Source of the DNA: Occallatibacter sp.
GTDB taxonomy: Bacteria; Acidobacteriota; Terriglobia; Terriglobales; Acidobacteriaceae
Direction of reading: 5' to 3'
Assembly (NCBI GenBank): GCA_031296215.1
Contig: JARLGE010000009.1
Coordinates: 1-34,611 of the forward strand
DNA length: 34,611 nucleotides
Shown one piece after another: positions 13,448 to 22,800 of the stretch. The notes beneath the pieces are model-generated. The model saw only the letters and a list, made by a program, of their open reading frames with translations, had not been told where the DNA came from and did no database searches. Within the stretch, counting starts at the first letter, position 1. Every line of letters begins with the position of its first letter. A program made the position numbers and the translations under genes.

Positions 13448-13693
13448 GCGAACGCATGTTGCAAGAGGGGCGTGGATGCGATTGCCCGGCGTGGACCGCC
13501 GCGGGCCAGGGCGGGGCGGGGTGGAGTAATGAATGAGTGACGCCGCGAAAATCGGGGATCGAGGCGTGGTTCGGTTATGCTAGCGTCGCACATAACAGGG
13601 GCCCCAGGTCCGAGCGGCGAAAGCACGGAGCGGCCGCTGCACGGACGACGATCCTAGGATTGGGGGCCAAGGAGTGGCGGAGGGAAGGGCTGT

Positions 13694-14689
13694 ATGGACA
13701 CACCGGAGACGACTGCATACAACCTAACCAGGAGATGTCTTCTCGTCGGCGATGTGGTGAAGGGCGATTTCGTAAGCTCCATCCGCAAAGACTGGCTTCT
13801 CAAGCTCCGGCCCGGTTCTGGCATCGGCCTGTGGATGCAGCCTTTCCGCGGCCTCCAGGCGGAGGAAGCGCGGAATTCGATCGATCTGGTCTACCTGGAC
13901 GAGAATTGCCGCGTGATTGAAGCGGTGGAGTCCTTCCCCGCGCGGTTGGTCTCTGCTTCAAGCCCTACGGCGGCCAGCGTTCTTGCCTTGCCCTCCGACT
14001 CTATCCACTCTTCGCGGACCAGAGCGGGAGATCAGCTGATGATCGGGCCTCCGGGAATGGTGGCTCGCCAGGTGGAGCTGCTGCCGCGCGAAGCCGCCGA
14101 GTCCGGCGCGCCGGTCGTGGAGCTCGGCGCCGAAGAGCATCCGGATCGGTTCGGTGCTGGACCGCGCGCGATGAGGCCTCCCGAACGAACCCAGATTGCG
14201 GATAGCTCCCTCACCGAGGATCACAGCGGGCATGGCCAGACGAAGGAGAGGCTTTCGCTCGTGGCGGGCGCAGCGGCGCCCAAAAAGAAGAAGAACTGGC
14301 TGCAACGGCTGTTCTACGAGGACCCAAGAATCGAGCCGCGGGAGCCGGCGCCCGGGCTGACCGCATCCTTCTGGACGGTCGGCATGCCGCAGGTGTATGC
14401 CATCCGGGATCTCAACTTCACGGGCATGTATGCGGTGACCGACGAGCGCTGGTATCCAGGCACAACGCTGCGGGTGACGCTGACCATGGCGGACGCCGGG
14501 CAGCCGCAACGCAGCCGATCGATCACGTTGGCAGCCAAAGTGGTGCGCTGGGGCAACGACGGAGTTGCGTTTGAGTTTGTGCTGCAGGATCGCATCGACA
14601 GGAAGAGCAAGGAGCCCGTGCCCCAGGACCTGGTGCATTCCAGGGAACTGCGGAGCTTTCTGAAGGTCGTCGGTGCGGCCAGGCTGTGA
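13694..14689 (+). CDS. DUF192-like/PilZ two-domain protein, possible c-di-GMP effector
   Basis: A 331-residue protein in two parts. Residues about 10-120 resemble DUF192: GIGLWMQPFRGLQAEEARNS, then IDLVYLDENCRVIEAVESFP and a VLALPSDS block. Residues 120-215 are variable and probably disordered, with a KKKK patch. Residues about 220-320 resemble the PilZ domain seen in many acidobacterial proteins: IRDLNFTGMYAVTDERWYPG, then AKVVRWGNDGVAFEFV. A D-x-N-x-x-G motif is present, but the usual arginine motif (R-x-x-x-R) before it is not evident, so c-di-GMP binding is uncertain. Its position 246 bp after a c-di-GMP phosphodiesterase, same strand, supports a signalling link. The start ATG has GGAGGGAAGGG upstream. 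Confidence 0.7.
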   Translation: MDTPETTAYNLTRRCLLVGDVVKGDFVSSIRKDWLLKLRPGSGIGLWMQPFRGLQAEEARNSIDLVYLDENCRVIEAVESFPARLVSASSPTAASVLALPSDSIHSSRTRAGDQLMIGPPGMVARQVELLPREAAESGAPVVELGAEEHPDRFGAGPRAMRPPERTQIADSSLTEDHSGHGQTKERLSLVAGAAAPKKKKNWLQRLFYEDPRIEPREPAPGLTASFWTVGMPQVYAIRDLNFTGMYAVTDERWYPGTTLRVTLTMADAGQPQRSRSITLAAKVVRWGNDGVAFEFVLQDRIDRKSKEPVPQDLVHSRELRSFLKVVGAARL

Positions 14690-14749
14690 GGCGGGCCGAA
14701 AGATGCGCTGAGGCGGCCAGAGCCTGTTTCGCTCCCAGGCAAGCGGCTG

Positions 14750-15922
14750 CTACTTCTGGTCGCCTGAGGGGGCGTAGTACCCTTCGCGGGTGACGACCAC
14801 CAGGTCGTCCTTGCCGGCTTTGAGGGCGATCTTGTGGTAGCCGCCTTCCTTGTCGACGACGTCGGGGGTGTAGGTAAGCAGGTACTGGCCGCGCAGTTCC
14901 TCGGCGATCTGGGCGTAGATCTCGTCGAGCGAGTCCTTCTTCTTGGCTTCGAAATAACGGCCGCCAGTTCGGACGGCGATGCGCTCCATGATCTTTTTAC
15001 CGTCCTGGCCGGTGGCGCTGGTGGGCTCCTGGCCGCCGCGACGGCCTCCGCCGCCGGGATAGCCGCCCCCACCGCCGGGGTAACCGCCGCCTCCGCCCGG
15101 ATAACCGCCGCCGCGATGGCCGCCGGGAGAGCCGTTGCCGAAGCCGCTATTCTCCTGCTCGCCTTTGAAATAGATGGTGTAGACGACAACGTTGGCGTGG
15201 TCGGCGGCGTCGATGGCGTCGTTGAGGGTCTCCCTGCTGCCGCGGTCGGCGCCGTCGGAGAAGACGACCAGGGCCTTGCGGCCGTCCTGGGACTCCATGA
15301 TTTCGTGGCAGGCGAGGTAGATGGCGTCGTAGAGCTGGGTGCCTCCGCGGCGGCGGGACTCGGCCTCGCCTCGGTCGCTGTCGCGGGTCTCAGGGCCCTG
15401 GGAGGAATCGCCGGAGACGCGGGTGGGGCCCATGTCGTCGAGCTCGCTGTGCAGCTTTTCGCGCGCGCTGGTCAAATCGCGAAGGAGCTCGACCTCGTGG
15501 TCGAAGTGGATGAGGAAGGCCTGGTCGGCGGCGGTTCCGGCCTTGGGGTCGGCGGGAAGCATCTGGTCGACGAATTTGCCGGCGGCCCTGCGCTCGCTGT
15601 CCATGGCGGCGGTGACGCTGCGGCTGGTGTCGACCAGCAGGCCCAGGCGGAAGGGCAGGTTGCTCTGGCGGGTGAAGCTCTTGATGGTCTGAGGGCGGCC
15701 GTCTTCGGTGAGCGTGAAGTCGCCGATGCTGAGGCTGGCAACCAGGGCGCCGCGCTTGTCGCGGACGGTGACAGGGAGGACGACCTCGCGGGCCTGGATC
15801 TTGAGGGTGGCGGCGGGCTGGTCCGTACTGGACGGCGGGGCGGCCGGCTGCTGGGCGGCGGCAGACAGGCAGAGGGCGGCGAGGACCCCGAGCACAAAGG
15901 GAAAGGCGGATTGATTTCGCAT
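14750..15922 (-). CDS. Secreted VWFA-related acidobacterial-type protein
   Basis: A 390-residue exported protein. A signal peptide (MRNQSAFPFVLGVLAALCLS, cleaved near AAAQ) is followed by a beta-rich segment (VVLPVTVRDKRGALVASLSI, DFTLTEDGRPQTIKSF), then a von Willebrand factor A domain. The MIDAS motif D-T-S-R-S starts at residue 98 and FSDGAD lies later, so a metal-dependent adhesion site is likely. A Gly/Tyr/Pro-rich insert interrupts the domain (see repeat at 15051-15115). The C-terminus reads RGQYLLTYTPD...EGYYAPSGDQK, as in the acidobacterial VWFA-related family (TIGR03436-like). The start chosen is ATG 15922; GTG 15940 is an alternative. It lies 67 bp after a co-directional membrane gene. 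Confidence 0.85.
   Translation of the reverse strand: MRNQSAFPFVLGVLAALCLSAAAQQPAAPPSSTDQPAATLKIQAREVVLPVTVRDKRGALVASLSIGDFTLTEDGRPQTIKSFTRQSNLPFRLGLLVDTSRSVTAAMDSERRAAGKFVDQMLPADPKAGTAADQAFLIHFDHEVELLRDLTSAREKLHSELDDMGPTRVSGDSSQGPETRDSDRGEAESRRRGGTQLYDAIYLACHEIMESQDGRKALVVFSDGADRGSRETLNDAIDAADHANVVVYTIYFKGEQENSGFGNGSPGGHRGGGYPGGGGGYPGGGGGYPGGGGRRGGQEPTSATGQDGKKIMERIAVRTGGRYFEAKKKDSLDEIYAQIAEELRGQYLLTYTPDVVDKEGGYHKIALKAGKDDLVVVTREGYYAPSGDQK
15051..15115 (-). repeat. 24-bp tandem repeat coding for GGYPGGGG units
   Basis: Inside the VWFA-related gene the DNA repeats about two to three times a 24-bp unit encoding eight residues of the GGYPGGGG type. It gives a flexible, glycine-rich linker and is likely to vary in copy number between strains. 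Confidence 0.75.
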
Positions 15923-15989
15923 GGCGATCAAAGAGTACACTCTTTCATTCGGTTAGACGAGGGAGCGGGCGGGTTGTTGACTGGGCTGT

Positions 15990-16613
15990 TCAGGCGCGGG
16001 CGGTTGCGCGGTGGGCGACGAGGCGCCAGGCGGCGCGGAGGGACCGCCAGAGGAGCAGGCCGAACCACCAGAACCAGGCCAGGGCGGTCAATAGAGCCGG
16101 AATGGCTGATGCGTGGGCCACGAAAGGGATCAGCGCCAAAGCGGCTCCCGCCAGCGTGCAGTTGGTGATGAAGGCTCCCGGTTCCAGCCACCAACGCCGG
16201 GGCTGGATCAGCGGAAGGCCGCCGATCAGCAGCCATTGGAGAGGTATCAGGGTGCCAAATGCGGCTGCAACGGTGACGAGCTCTCGCTGCGTGTCCCTTG
16301 CAGGCCCTTGGTGCAGGATTCCGTAAAACGTCCAGGGGGCCGGACACTCAACTCCCCATCCGGACAAAGCCGCCGCCGGAAGTTCGCCCATCTGGATGAC
16401 AGTCTCCTGCGGAGGAATCGACCTCCAGAACCCGCAGGGATCAAACGTGGCCGTGTGTTCCTCCTGCCAAGCAGCCAACCGGATGGCCGTGCTCTGGGGT
16501 TGAGCCGTGCTGGGACGAAAATGCGGCCATTCCCGCGCCTCTTGCCAGACAATCAGTGGCCATGCCACCGCCAGATGGATTCCAGCCAGCAGAAGTCCGC
16601 GCCGCCAGTTCAT
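15990..16613 (-). CDS. Small membrane protein of unknown function
   Basis: A 207-residue protein from ATG 16613 (MNWRRGLLLAGIHLAVAWPL). One N-terminal helix is followed by an extracytoplasmic region of about 90 residues with two cysteines (FDPCGFWRSIPP and GVECPAPWTF). Three to four hydrophobic helices follow (VTVAAAFGTLIPLQWLLIGG, NCTLAGAALALIPFVAH, PALLTALAWFWWFGLLLWRS). The tail is short and basic. Similar proteins seem to occur in acidobacteria but no function is known to me. It is the gene upstream of the VWFA-related gene and may share a transcript. An in-frame TTG at 16661 is a less likely start. Confidence 0.6.
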   Translation of the reverse strand: MNWRRGLLLAGIHLAVAWPLIVWQEAREWPHFRPSTAQPQSTAIRLAAWQEEHTATFDPCGFWRSIPPQETVIQMGELPAAALSGWGVECPAPWTFYGILHQGPARDTQRELVTVAAAFGTLIPLQWLLIGGLPLIQPRRWWLEPGAFITNCTLAGAALALIPFVAHASAIPALLTALAWFWWFGLLLWRSLRAAWRLVAHRATARA

Positions 16614-16671
16614 GGAGAGTAGGTTACTCCGCGGCGGCACTGAATGCGAAGAAGACTTCAATACAAATGCG

Positions 16672-16724
16672 GCGAGTTAGCCTCCGCTCCGCGAAGATAG
16701 CAAGTTAGCGGGTTGGCGAGTTAG
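16672..16724. repeat. GCGAGTTAG short repeat cluster
   Basis: Three copies of GC(G/A)AGTTAG occur at 16672-16680, 16700-16708 and 16716-16724 between two minus-strand genes. The intergenic stretch 16614-16808 holds no gene. This could be an eroded microsatellite. Confidence 0.5.
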
Positions 16725-16808
16725 TGGCGGCGTGATCGAGGGCCGGGCGGGGCGTGAGAGAGCGACCGCCATGGGCGCGAGGGCAGGCACCACGGGAGAA
16801 CGAGCAGC

Positions 16809-18674
16809 CTAGTTTGCCGGGGTCAGGTCCCTGGCCCTGGCGCGCTCGGCGGCAGCATCAATGGCGCGGCCCTGGCGATCGTAGGCGACGGCCAGCTGGT
16901 TGTGGGGGTCGGCGAAGGTGGGATCGGCGGCGATGGCTTCCTGGTAGCGGGCGACGGCGTCGGCGATCTGCCCCTTGAGGAGGAGTTGATTGCCGGCATT
17001 CATGGCGAAGCTGGCTTTTTGTCGGCTGACGGCGCCGCGGGCCAGATCGGCGGCCTGGCGGCGGTATTCGGCGGCCTGGGCGCGGAGGTCTTTGACCTGG
17101 GCACGGAGCTGATCGGCCCTGGCCTGGTCGCCGGCGGCTTCTGCGGCGTCGGCGGCCGCGGTGTCTGCGCCGGCCTGCTCGGCGAGCACGCCGGCCAGCG
17201 TGACGCGGGGGCCGGGCTGGCCGGGAAGCAGCGGAATGGCCTTCTCCAGGGCCTGGCGGGCTTCGTCGAGACGGGAGTCCTGCTTGAGCGTGCTGCCCAG
17301 AATAGCCCACGCGTCGCCGTTGTCCGGGCGCAGGGCGACGGCTTTGCTGAGCTCGACAACCGCTTCGTCGAGACGGCCGATCTGCATGAAGAGAATGCCG
17401 AGGGTGTAGGGCGGGTCCTGGAGGGTGGGGTCGATCTGGCCGGCGCGGGTGAGTTCGGCGATGGCGTCGTCGACGCGATCTTTGAACTTGTATGCCATGC
17501 CCAGGTCGTAGTGAAGCTGAGAATCGTTGGGGTCGAGAGCAAGTGCGGCGTTGAAGTCGGCGATGGCCTCGTCGAAGTTGGAGAGTTGCACGTGGGCAAC
17601 GCCCTTGTCCTTCAAGACTGTGGCGTCGGGCGGGGCGGCGGCCAGGGCCTGCTGAAAGTAGGCGAGGCCGTCCTTGGCCTTGCCGGTGAGGGTGAGGGCG
17701 AGGCCGAGGTTGATCATGGCGCTCACGTTGCGGGGCTCGCGCTGAAGGGCCTGTTGGAACCAGGGAATGGCCTCCTGCTGGCGGCCGAGGCGCTGCAGGG
17801 CCATGGCCAGTTCGTTTTGCGCGCCGGGCAGGTTGGGGTTGAGCTGGATGGCCTGTTCGAGGGGTGGGACGGCGGCATCGTCCTGGCCGGCGGCCTCGAG
17901 GGTGCGGCCGTACTCGGACTGGGCCAGGGCGTTGGAGGGGGCGAGGGTGACGGCGGCTTGGAGAGAAGCCAGCGCGGCGTCGAGGTCGCGCTGCTGGCGC
18001 TGGACAATGCCGAGATGGATGCGGGCGGGGAGATAGGAGCTGTCGATGGAAAGCGCGCGCTCGAACTGGGGCTCGGCCTGCGCCCAGTTGGAGGATTGGG
18101 CGTAAAGGGAGCCGATGGCGTCGAAGACATCCGCTGTGGCTGCGCCGCGGTCTACGGCGGCTTGAAAGAGCTGGATGGCCTGGGCGGGATTGCCGGCGGC
18201 GGTGAGGGCGCGGGCATAGGCCTGGCAGAATGCGACGTCGACGGGCTGGGCGCCGGGCTGCTGCGAGGCCTGGTAGACGGCGCTGAACCGGAGGACGGCC
18301 TTGGCCGGCTCGCCTGCCGCGGCCAGGGCAACCGCGAGGTTGGATTGAAAGCCCCGATCGCCGGGCTTCTGCTTGAGCGCGAGTTCCAACTGCGGCAGGG
18401 CCTGGGCGGGCTTGTCCAGTTCGAGGAGGACTTCGCCCAGGGCTTCGTGGCCCTCGGGGATGGAGGGCGCCAGGCGGACCGCCTCGGCAAACTGCGCGCG
18501 GGCCGCTTCCAAATGGCCAGCCTGGCGCGCCGCATAGCCGGCGCGAAAGGCTGCGCTGGCCCTGGCGATGGCTGCAGCCTCGGGTGGCTTCGACGCCTGG
18601 GCCGGGAGCAGGCCGGGCGAAGCCGCCAGGGTTCCGATTTGAAGCAGAAGCAGAAGGGCGCGGCGCGAGGGCAT
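16809..18674 (-). CDS. Secreted tetratricopeptide-repeat protein
   Basis: A 621-residue protein with a signal peptide (RALLLLLQIGTLAASPGLLPAQA) followed by an almost unbroken series of 34-residue TPR units: PEGHEALGEVLLELDKPAQA, then LAVALAAAGEPAKAV, INLGLALTLTGKAKDGLAYF, YDLGMAYKFKDRVDDAIAEL and AWAILGSTLKQDSRLDEARQ, among others. Near residues 490-550 an Ala/Asp/Arg-rich helical stretch interrupts the repeats; a last unit follows (NQLLLKGQIADAVARYQEAI). TPR solenoids bind partner proteins, so a periplasmic scaffold role is expected, but no partner is proven. It starts 3 bp after the stop of the preceding TPR gene, so the two form an operon. Confidence 0.88.
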   Translation of the reverse strand: MPSRRALLLLLQIGTLAASPGLLPAQASKPPEAAAIARASAAFRAGYAARQAGHLEAARAQFAEAVRLAPSIPEGHEALGEVLLELDKPAQALPQLELALKQKPGDRGFQSNLAVALAAAGEPAKAVLRFSAVYQASQQPGAQPVDVAFCQAYARALTAAGNPAQAIQLFQAAVDRGAATADVFDAIGSLYAQSSNWAQAEPQFERALSIDSSYLPARIHLGIVQRQQRDLDAALASLQAAVTLAPSNALAQSEYGRTLEAAGQDDAAVPPLEQAIQLNPNLPGAQNELAMALQRLGRQQEAIPWFQQALQREPRNVSAMINLGLALTLTGKAKDGLAYFQQALAAAPPDATVLKDKGVAHVQLSNFDEAIADFNAALALDPNDSQLHYDLGMAYKFKDRVDDAIAELTRAGQIDPTLQDPPYTLGILFMQIGRLDEAVVELSKAVALRPDNGDAWAILGSTLKQDSRLDEARQALEKAIPLLPGQPGPRVTLAGVLAEQAGADTAAADAAEAAGDQARADQLRAQVKDLRAQAAEYRRQAADLARGAVSRQKASFAMNAGNQLLLKGQIADAVARYQEAIAADPTFADPHNQLAVAYDRQGRAIDAAAERARARDLTPAN

Positions 18675-18677
18675 GGG

Positions 18678-19733
18678 CTACTTTCCCGCGGGCTTGGGAT
18701 TGTTTTGGCGCTGAATGTCGACCACGGTCTTGAACTCGCGGTTGGCCTCGGCGAGCTGGCCGGTTGCCTTGTACGCCTTGCCCAGCAGGTTGTGGGTGAT
18801 GTAGTTGGACGGGTCCATATTTTCGGCTCGATCGAGGTAGTGGAGGGCCTGGATGGGCTGGTTGAGGTTGAGAAAGGTCTCTCCGAGCAGGATGTAGGGG
18901 CCCGTGGCGCTGGGTTCCAGCAGCACGGCGCGATCCAGGGCCTGCCGGGCCTCGTCCCATTGCCCGTTGCGCAGGTAGGCGTCGCCCAGCCGGTCATAGA
19001 GGACGCCGTTGAGCGGATTGAGCGTGCGCTCCGCTTCCAGCTCGCGAATGGCCGCTGGCAGGTCGCCGCGGGCTAGCGCCGCCTCGCCCAGAAGCTGGTG
19101 GGCGAGGGGCAGCGTGGGGTTGAGCGCGAGCGCCTTGCCTGCCTCGCCGGCGGCCTCGGCAACCAGCTCGCGGCGCAGAAAGAGGCGGGCGGCCAGCAGG
19201 TGGCTTTCGGGGGAGTCGGGCTGAAAGCCGTATTGCGCGGCAAAGGCGCGGCGGGCATCGTCGTAGCGCTTGACATCGGAGTAGCACAGGCCCAGCACAT
19301 ACTTCGGCTCGAGATTCGCTTCCTTCACCGGCGCCAGGTCTGCCGCCTCCAGCAGCGGAATCGCGTCTTGAGGCCTGCCCAGCCGATAGAGCGTCACTCC
19401 CAGCATCTCCACCGCTTCGCGGTCGGTTGCATCCTGGCTGACCGCGCCGGCCAGCGCTTTGGCGGCTTCTCCGAGCTGATCCTTCTGGTAGAAGATCATC
19501 CCCCGCAGCCGCTCCACGCCGGCAGGTTCGGGAGTTTGTGCGGCAAGCGCGTCCAGCATCGCCAGGGCCTGGGCGAGACGGCCTTTTGCTGCCAGACTCT
19601 GGGCTGTCTCAAAGGGAGTGGGGGCAGTCTGGGCCGTTTCGCCGGCCGGCTGGGTATTGCTCCGCGGGGCCTGGGCCGGTGCGGCCAGGACCAGAAATAC
19701 GGCCAGAAATGCGGGAAGAAGAGTACGCAGCAT
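18678..19733 (-). CDS. Secreted tetratricopeptide-repeat protein, first of a tandem pair
   Basis: A 351-residue protein with a signal peptide (MLRTLLPAFLAVFLVLAAPAQA) and TPR units through the rest: ALAMLDALAAQTPEPAGVER, VEMLGVTLYRLGRPQDAIPL, YVLGLCYSDVKRYDDARRAF, DRLGDAYLRNGQWDEARQAL, ILLGETFLNLNQPIQALHYL and HNLLGKAYKATGQLAEANRE. It is immediately followed by a second, longer TPR gene. Both lie downstream of the TonB-dependent receptor, from which a terminator at 19805-19837 separates them, so they probably have their own promoter within about 130 bp; none was clear. Role inferred: periplasmic or outer-membrane-associated scaffold. Confidence 0.88.
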   Translation of the reverse strand: MLRTLLPAFLAVFLVLAAPAQAPRSNTQPAGETAQTAPTPFETAQSLAAKGRLAQALAMLDALAAQTPEPAGVERLRGMIFYQKDQLGEAAKALAGAVSQDATDREAVEMLGVTLYRLGRPQDAIPLLEAADLAPVKEANLEPKYVLGLCYSDVKRYDDARRAFAAQYGFQPDSPESHLLAARLFLRRELVAEAAGEAGKALALNPTLPLAHQLLGEAALARGDLPAAIRELEAERTLNPLNGVLYDRLGDAYLRNGQWDEARQALDRAVLLEPSATGPYILLGETFLNLNQPIQALHYLDRAENMDPSNYITHNLLGKAYKATGQLAEANREFKTVVDIQRQNNPKPAGK

Positions 19734-19804
19734 GGGAAAAACCTATCTAGCAGTGTAATTCCTGGATGGCGTTCTGCTTCGAACTTCGAAGAGAGAAGGC
19801 GGGG

Positions 19805-19837
19805 CTAAACGAAAGAGGGGAGCCGAAGCTCCCCTCT
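19805..19837 (-). terminator. UUCG-loop terminator after the TonB-dependent receptor gene
   Basis: On the minus strand AGAGGGGAGC-TTCG-GCTCCCCTCT forms a perfect 10-bp stem with a UUCG tetraloop (19814-19837), followed by TTCGTTT. It lies 26 bases after the receptor stop codon at 19864. Confidence 0.85.
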
Positions 19838-19863
19838 CTGTTTGTTGCGGCTCCTCTGCGCAA

Positions 19864-22800
19864 TTAGAACCTTGCTGACAGTGAGAACTCCAGCTGACGG
19901 GGCCCCGGTCCAGGCGCCTGGCCGCTGATGTCGTAGATCGGTCCGCCGCCGCCGGAATAAACGTCACCGCCGCTCGGGTTACCCGGGTTGATGTGGTTGA
20001 ACGCGTTCTGTGCATCGACGCGGAACTTGACAGACGCACGCTCCGTGATCGCGAAGCTCTTTTGCAGCGAGAGATCCGAATTCCAGAAGTGCGGTCCAAA
20101 GTAGCTGTTGCGCTTGAGGTTGCCGATGGTGTCCAGACCCGCATCCGTGAACATACCCGCCGGCGCGGTATTGTAGAATCCCGACGTAATGGTACCGCCA
20201 GCGTTACTTTTGGTATGGAGCCCGGTTCCCAGCGTTCCACTGGCGTTAGGCTGGCATGGTGCGTCGCCCGGGATGCCGGCGCAGCCGACCCCTATCGAGA
20301 AGGGCAGGCCGCTGGAGAGGTTTGCGGTCCCAGAGATCTCAAATCCACCAATGATCAGATCCTCGATGTGATTTGCGCTGTTGAGGAATTCCTTGCCCTT
20401 GCCTATCGGAAGCGCGTAGCTGCCGTAGGCCGTCGCCGCCTGGTGGCGAACATTGCCGTCGTTTCCGTAGACCGCCGATTTGCTCCATGTGGAGAAGTTG
20501 CCGGCGAAGTCGGTGGCCGTTGCCCACTGGTAATTGCCGTTCACGTTGAGGCCGTGCCAGGTGGACTGAGCGAGGGTGATTTGCAGAGAGTTGAAGTGGG
20601 TGTTCTGGTCATCGCCCAAGTAGCTGATGCCTTGAGACCAACCGCAAGCACCAGGGAGCAGATTTGGGTCGCCGGTGGGCTGCTGGTAGACCGGATCCTG
20701 GCAGGCCTTCAACGTGCCGCCATAAAACCGCTGCAGGTAAAGTTGGTTTGAGGTAGCGCCCGAGGCATCCGGGGTGCTGGGAGCGCTCGGATCGTAGTGC
20801 AGTGCCTGTCCATTGATGCTGTATTTCGCAGGCAGGTTGATAGCGGATTCATTCGGGTTGGTGCCGTTGCCATCGCCATCGCTCAAGGTGTGCGTGCCTT
20901 TGTTTCCAACGTAGGCCACGGTGAGGGTCAGGCTGGGAGTGAGGGCGCGCTGCGCGCTGAAGTTCCAGGCGTCGAGCGTGGGGAATTGCAGCGGGTTGGG
21001 ACGCGCCTTGGTGTTGACCTGGCTGCCAGGATTCGGCAACAGGCCGTTTCCAGGCACGATCGGCGCCACATTGGCATAGGGAATCGGTCCACCGCCCGCG
21101 GGTTGGGCCGAAGCGTTAGTGTCATTGGCTGGGTTGCAACCGGGGTTATCGGCCGGGCTGCCAAGGCAGAAGGCCTGGCCGGTCGTGCTCGAGTTACTGA
21201 TGCTCTGGTTGGCGAGGACGGGTAGGTTCTGCGTGACGGTGTGTCCGAAGATGGAACCAAAGACGCCGATGTCAAAGCTGCGTCCGTAACCGGCGCGGAG
21301 GACGGTCTTGGGGGTGAGCTGGTAGGTGGCGCCCAGACGAGGCGCGAATTGCTTCTTCTTGTCCAGTTGCCAGCCCATGTTGGACTTGATGCCGCCAAAC
21401 CCTGCAACGTGCAGGTAGCCGTCGGCCATGTTCATCAGCGCGCCATTGCCCGGGCCGTTGACGGACTCCGGGAAGTAGAGTTCCCAGCGGGCGCCCAGGT
21501 TGAGGGTGAGCTTGTTGTTGAGGCGCCAAGTGTCCTGCACATAGAAGAACTCGCGCTTCTGGAACTCCTTGGCGTTGGTGGAGGCGGAGACGTAGCGGTT
21601 GAAGCTGGTCACGTCGCCCAGCGCCAAAGTGGCGAAGCCAATGCCGCCGAATTTGTCGATGTTGTCTGCCGTTGGGGCAGTGCCGAAGTTCAGCAGGCCG
21701 GTACGATCGTTGTCAGAAGGCACGCGGAGATTGCGTCCGTAGCGCAGGTCGGCGCCCAGCTTGATGGCGTGGTTGCCGATGGTCTTGGTCCAGTTGTTGA
21801 CGACCTGGAACTGGTCTTCGCGCTCGGTGAGGGGGCAATTGCAGCGGGCAACGTTGAGGCCGTCGCCGTAGACCGGCTGGGTGCTGCCGCCATAAAGGGT
21901 AGAGATAAAGAACCCAGGCGAACCGCCGGTGATTGGCTGTGCGGTATTCAGGCCCGGGATGCCGAGGTTATTGGCTTCCTGGACCGATTCGTCGTTCTTG
22001 ATGTCGATGATGTTGTAGCGCAGGTAGCCAAGGCGCACGTCGGTGATCAGCGTGGGGTTGAAGACGTAGTCGGTGCCGATGGCCAGGCTGTCGTCGGCAC
22101 TGGTGGAGTTGCCGCCGTAGCCGCCGATGCCGAAGCCGCCGCCGCCAGCCGCACCGTACATCTGGGGTCCGCCGAGAGCATCGGTCCAGCGCGTGAAGCG
22201 GACGAAACCGGTCTGCTTGTCGCTGAAGGTCTGATCGAGGCGGGCGACCCACATGTTGCTGTTGAAGACGCCCGTGCCGCTTTCATGCGAGTTGGAATCC
22301 AGGCCACTGAGGCCGCCGCCGGATTCCTGCCCGACGTAGGGCTGGAGCAGCGTGAGCAGGTTGAGCCACTGCTGGGAGACCTGCGCCATCGGAATAACGT
22401 TGCCGGGGTATGGAAGAGGTGCGCCGCTCTCAGTGGTAGGAGCGCCGATCGAATTGTTGAATATCTTGCCCTCGGGATTGCCGTCGGAGTTGCTGGGCAG
22501 GTTGGCCAGGTACTCGCTGAAGTCGCAACCTGGGATGCCGCTCGGACCGGTTGTTTTGCCGAGGCAGGTGTTGGTGAGAAGCGGTGAGGGAAGTGTGTCG
22601 GTGTCAGTGACGCCTGACTTCTGGCGCTGACCTTCATAGCCGAAGAAGAAGAACCGTTGATCTTTCTTGAGCGGTCCGCCGATGGTGCCGCCGAACTTGT
22701 TCAACAAGCCGGCAGGGAGTGGGCCGGGGGCCTGCGAATAGGGAATGCGGGCCAGGTTGGCGTTGCCGGTGCGGAAGTCGTAGGCCGTGCCGTGAATAGC

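Noticed and set aside
13448-13693. Short frames in the gap between the EAL and PilZ genes
   Set aside because: No start signals or family resemblance; treated as intergenic.
15051-15115. Regular repeats considered as a CRISPR array
   Set aside because: They are coding GGYPGGGG repeats without unique spacers, in frame inside the VWFA-related gene.
16902-19076. A 724-codon plus-strand frame opposite the TPR genes
   Set aside because: Gly/Val-rich antisense translation of TPR repeats; no start context and no family resemblance.
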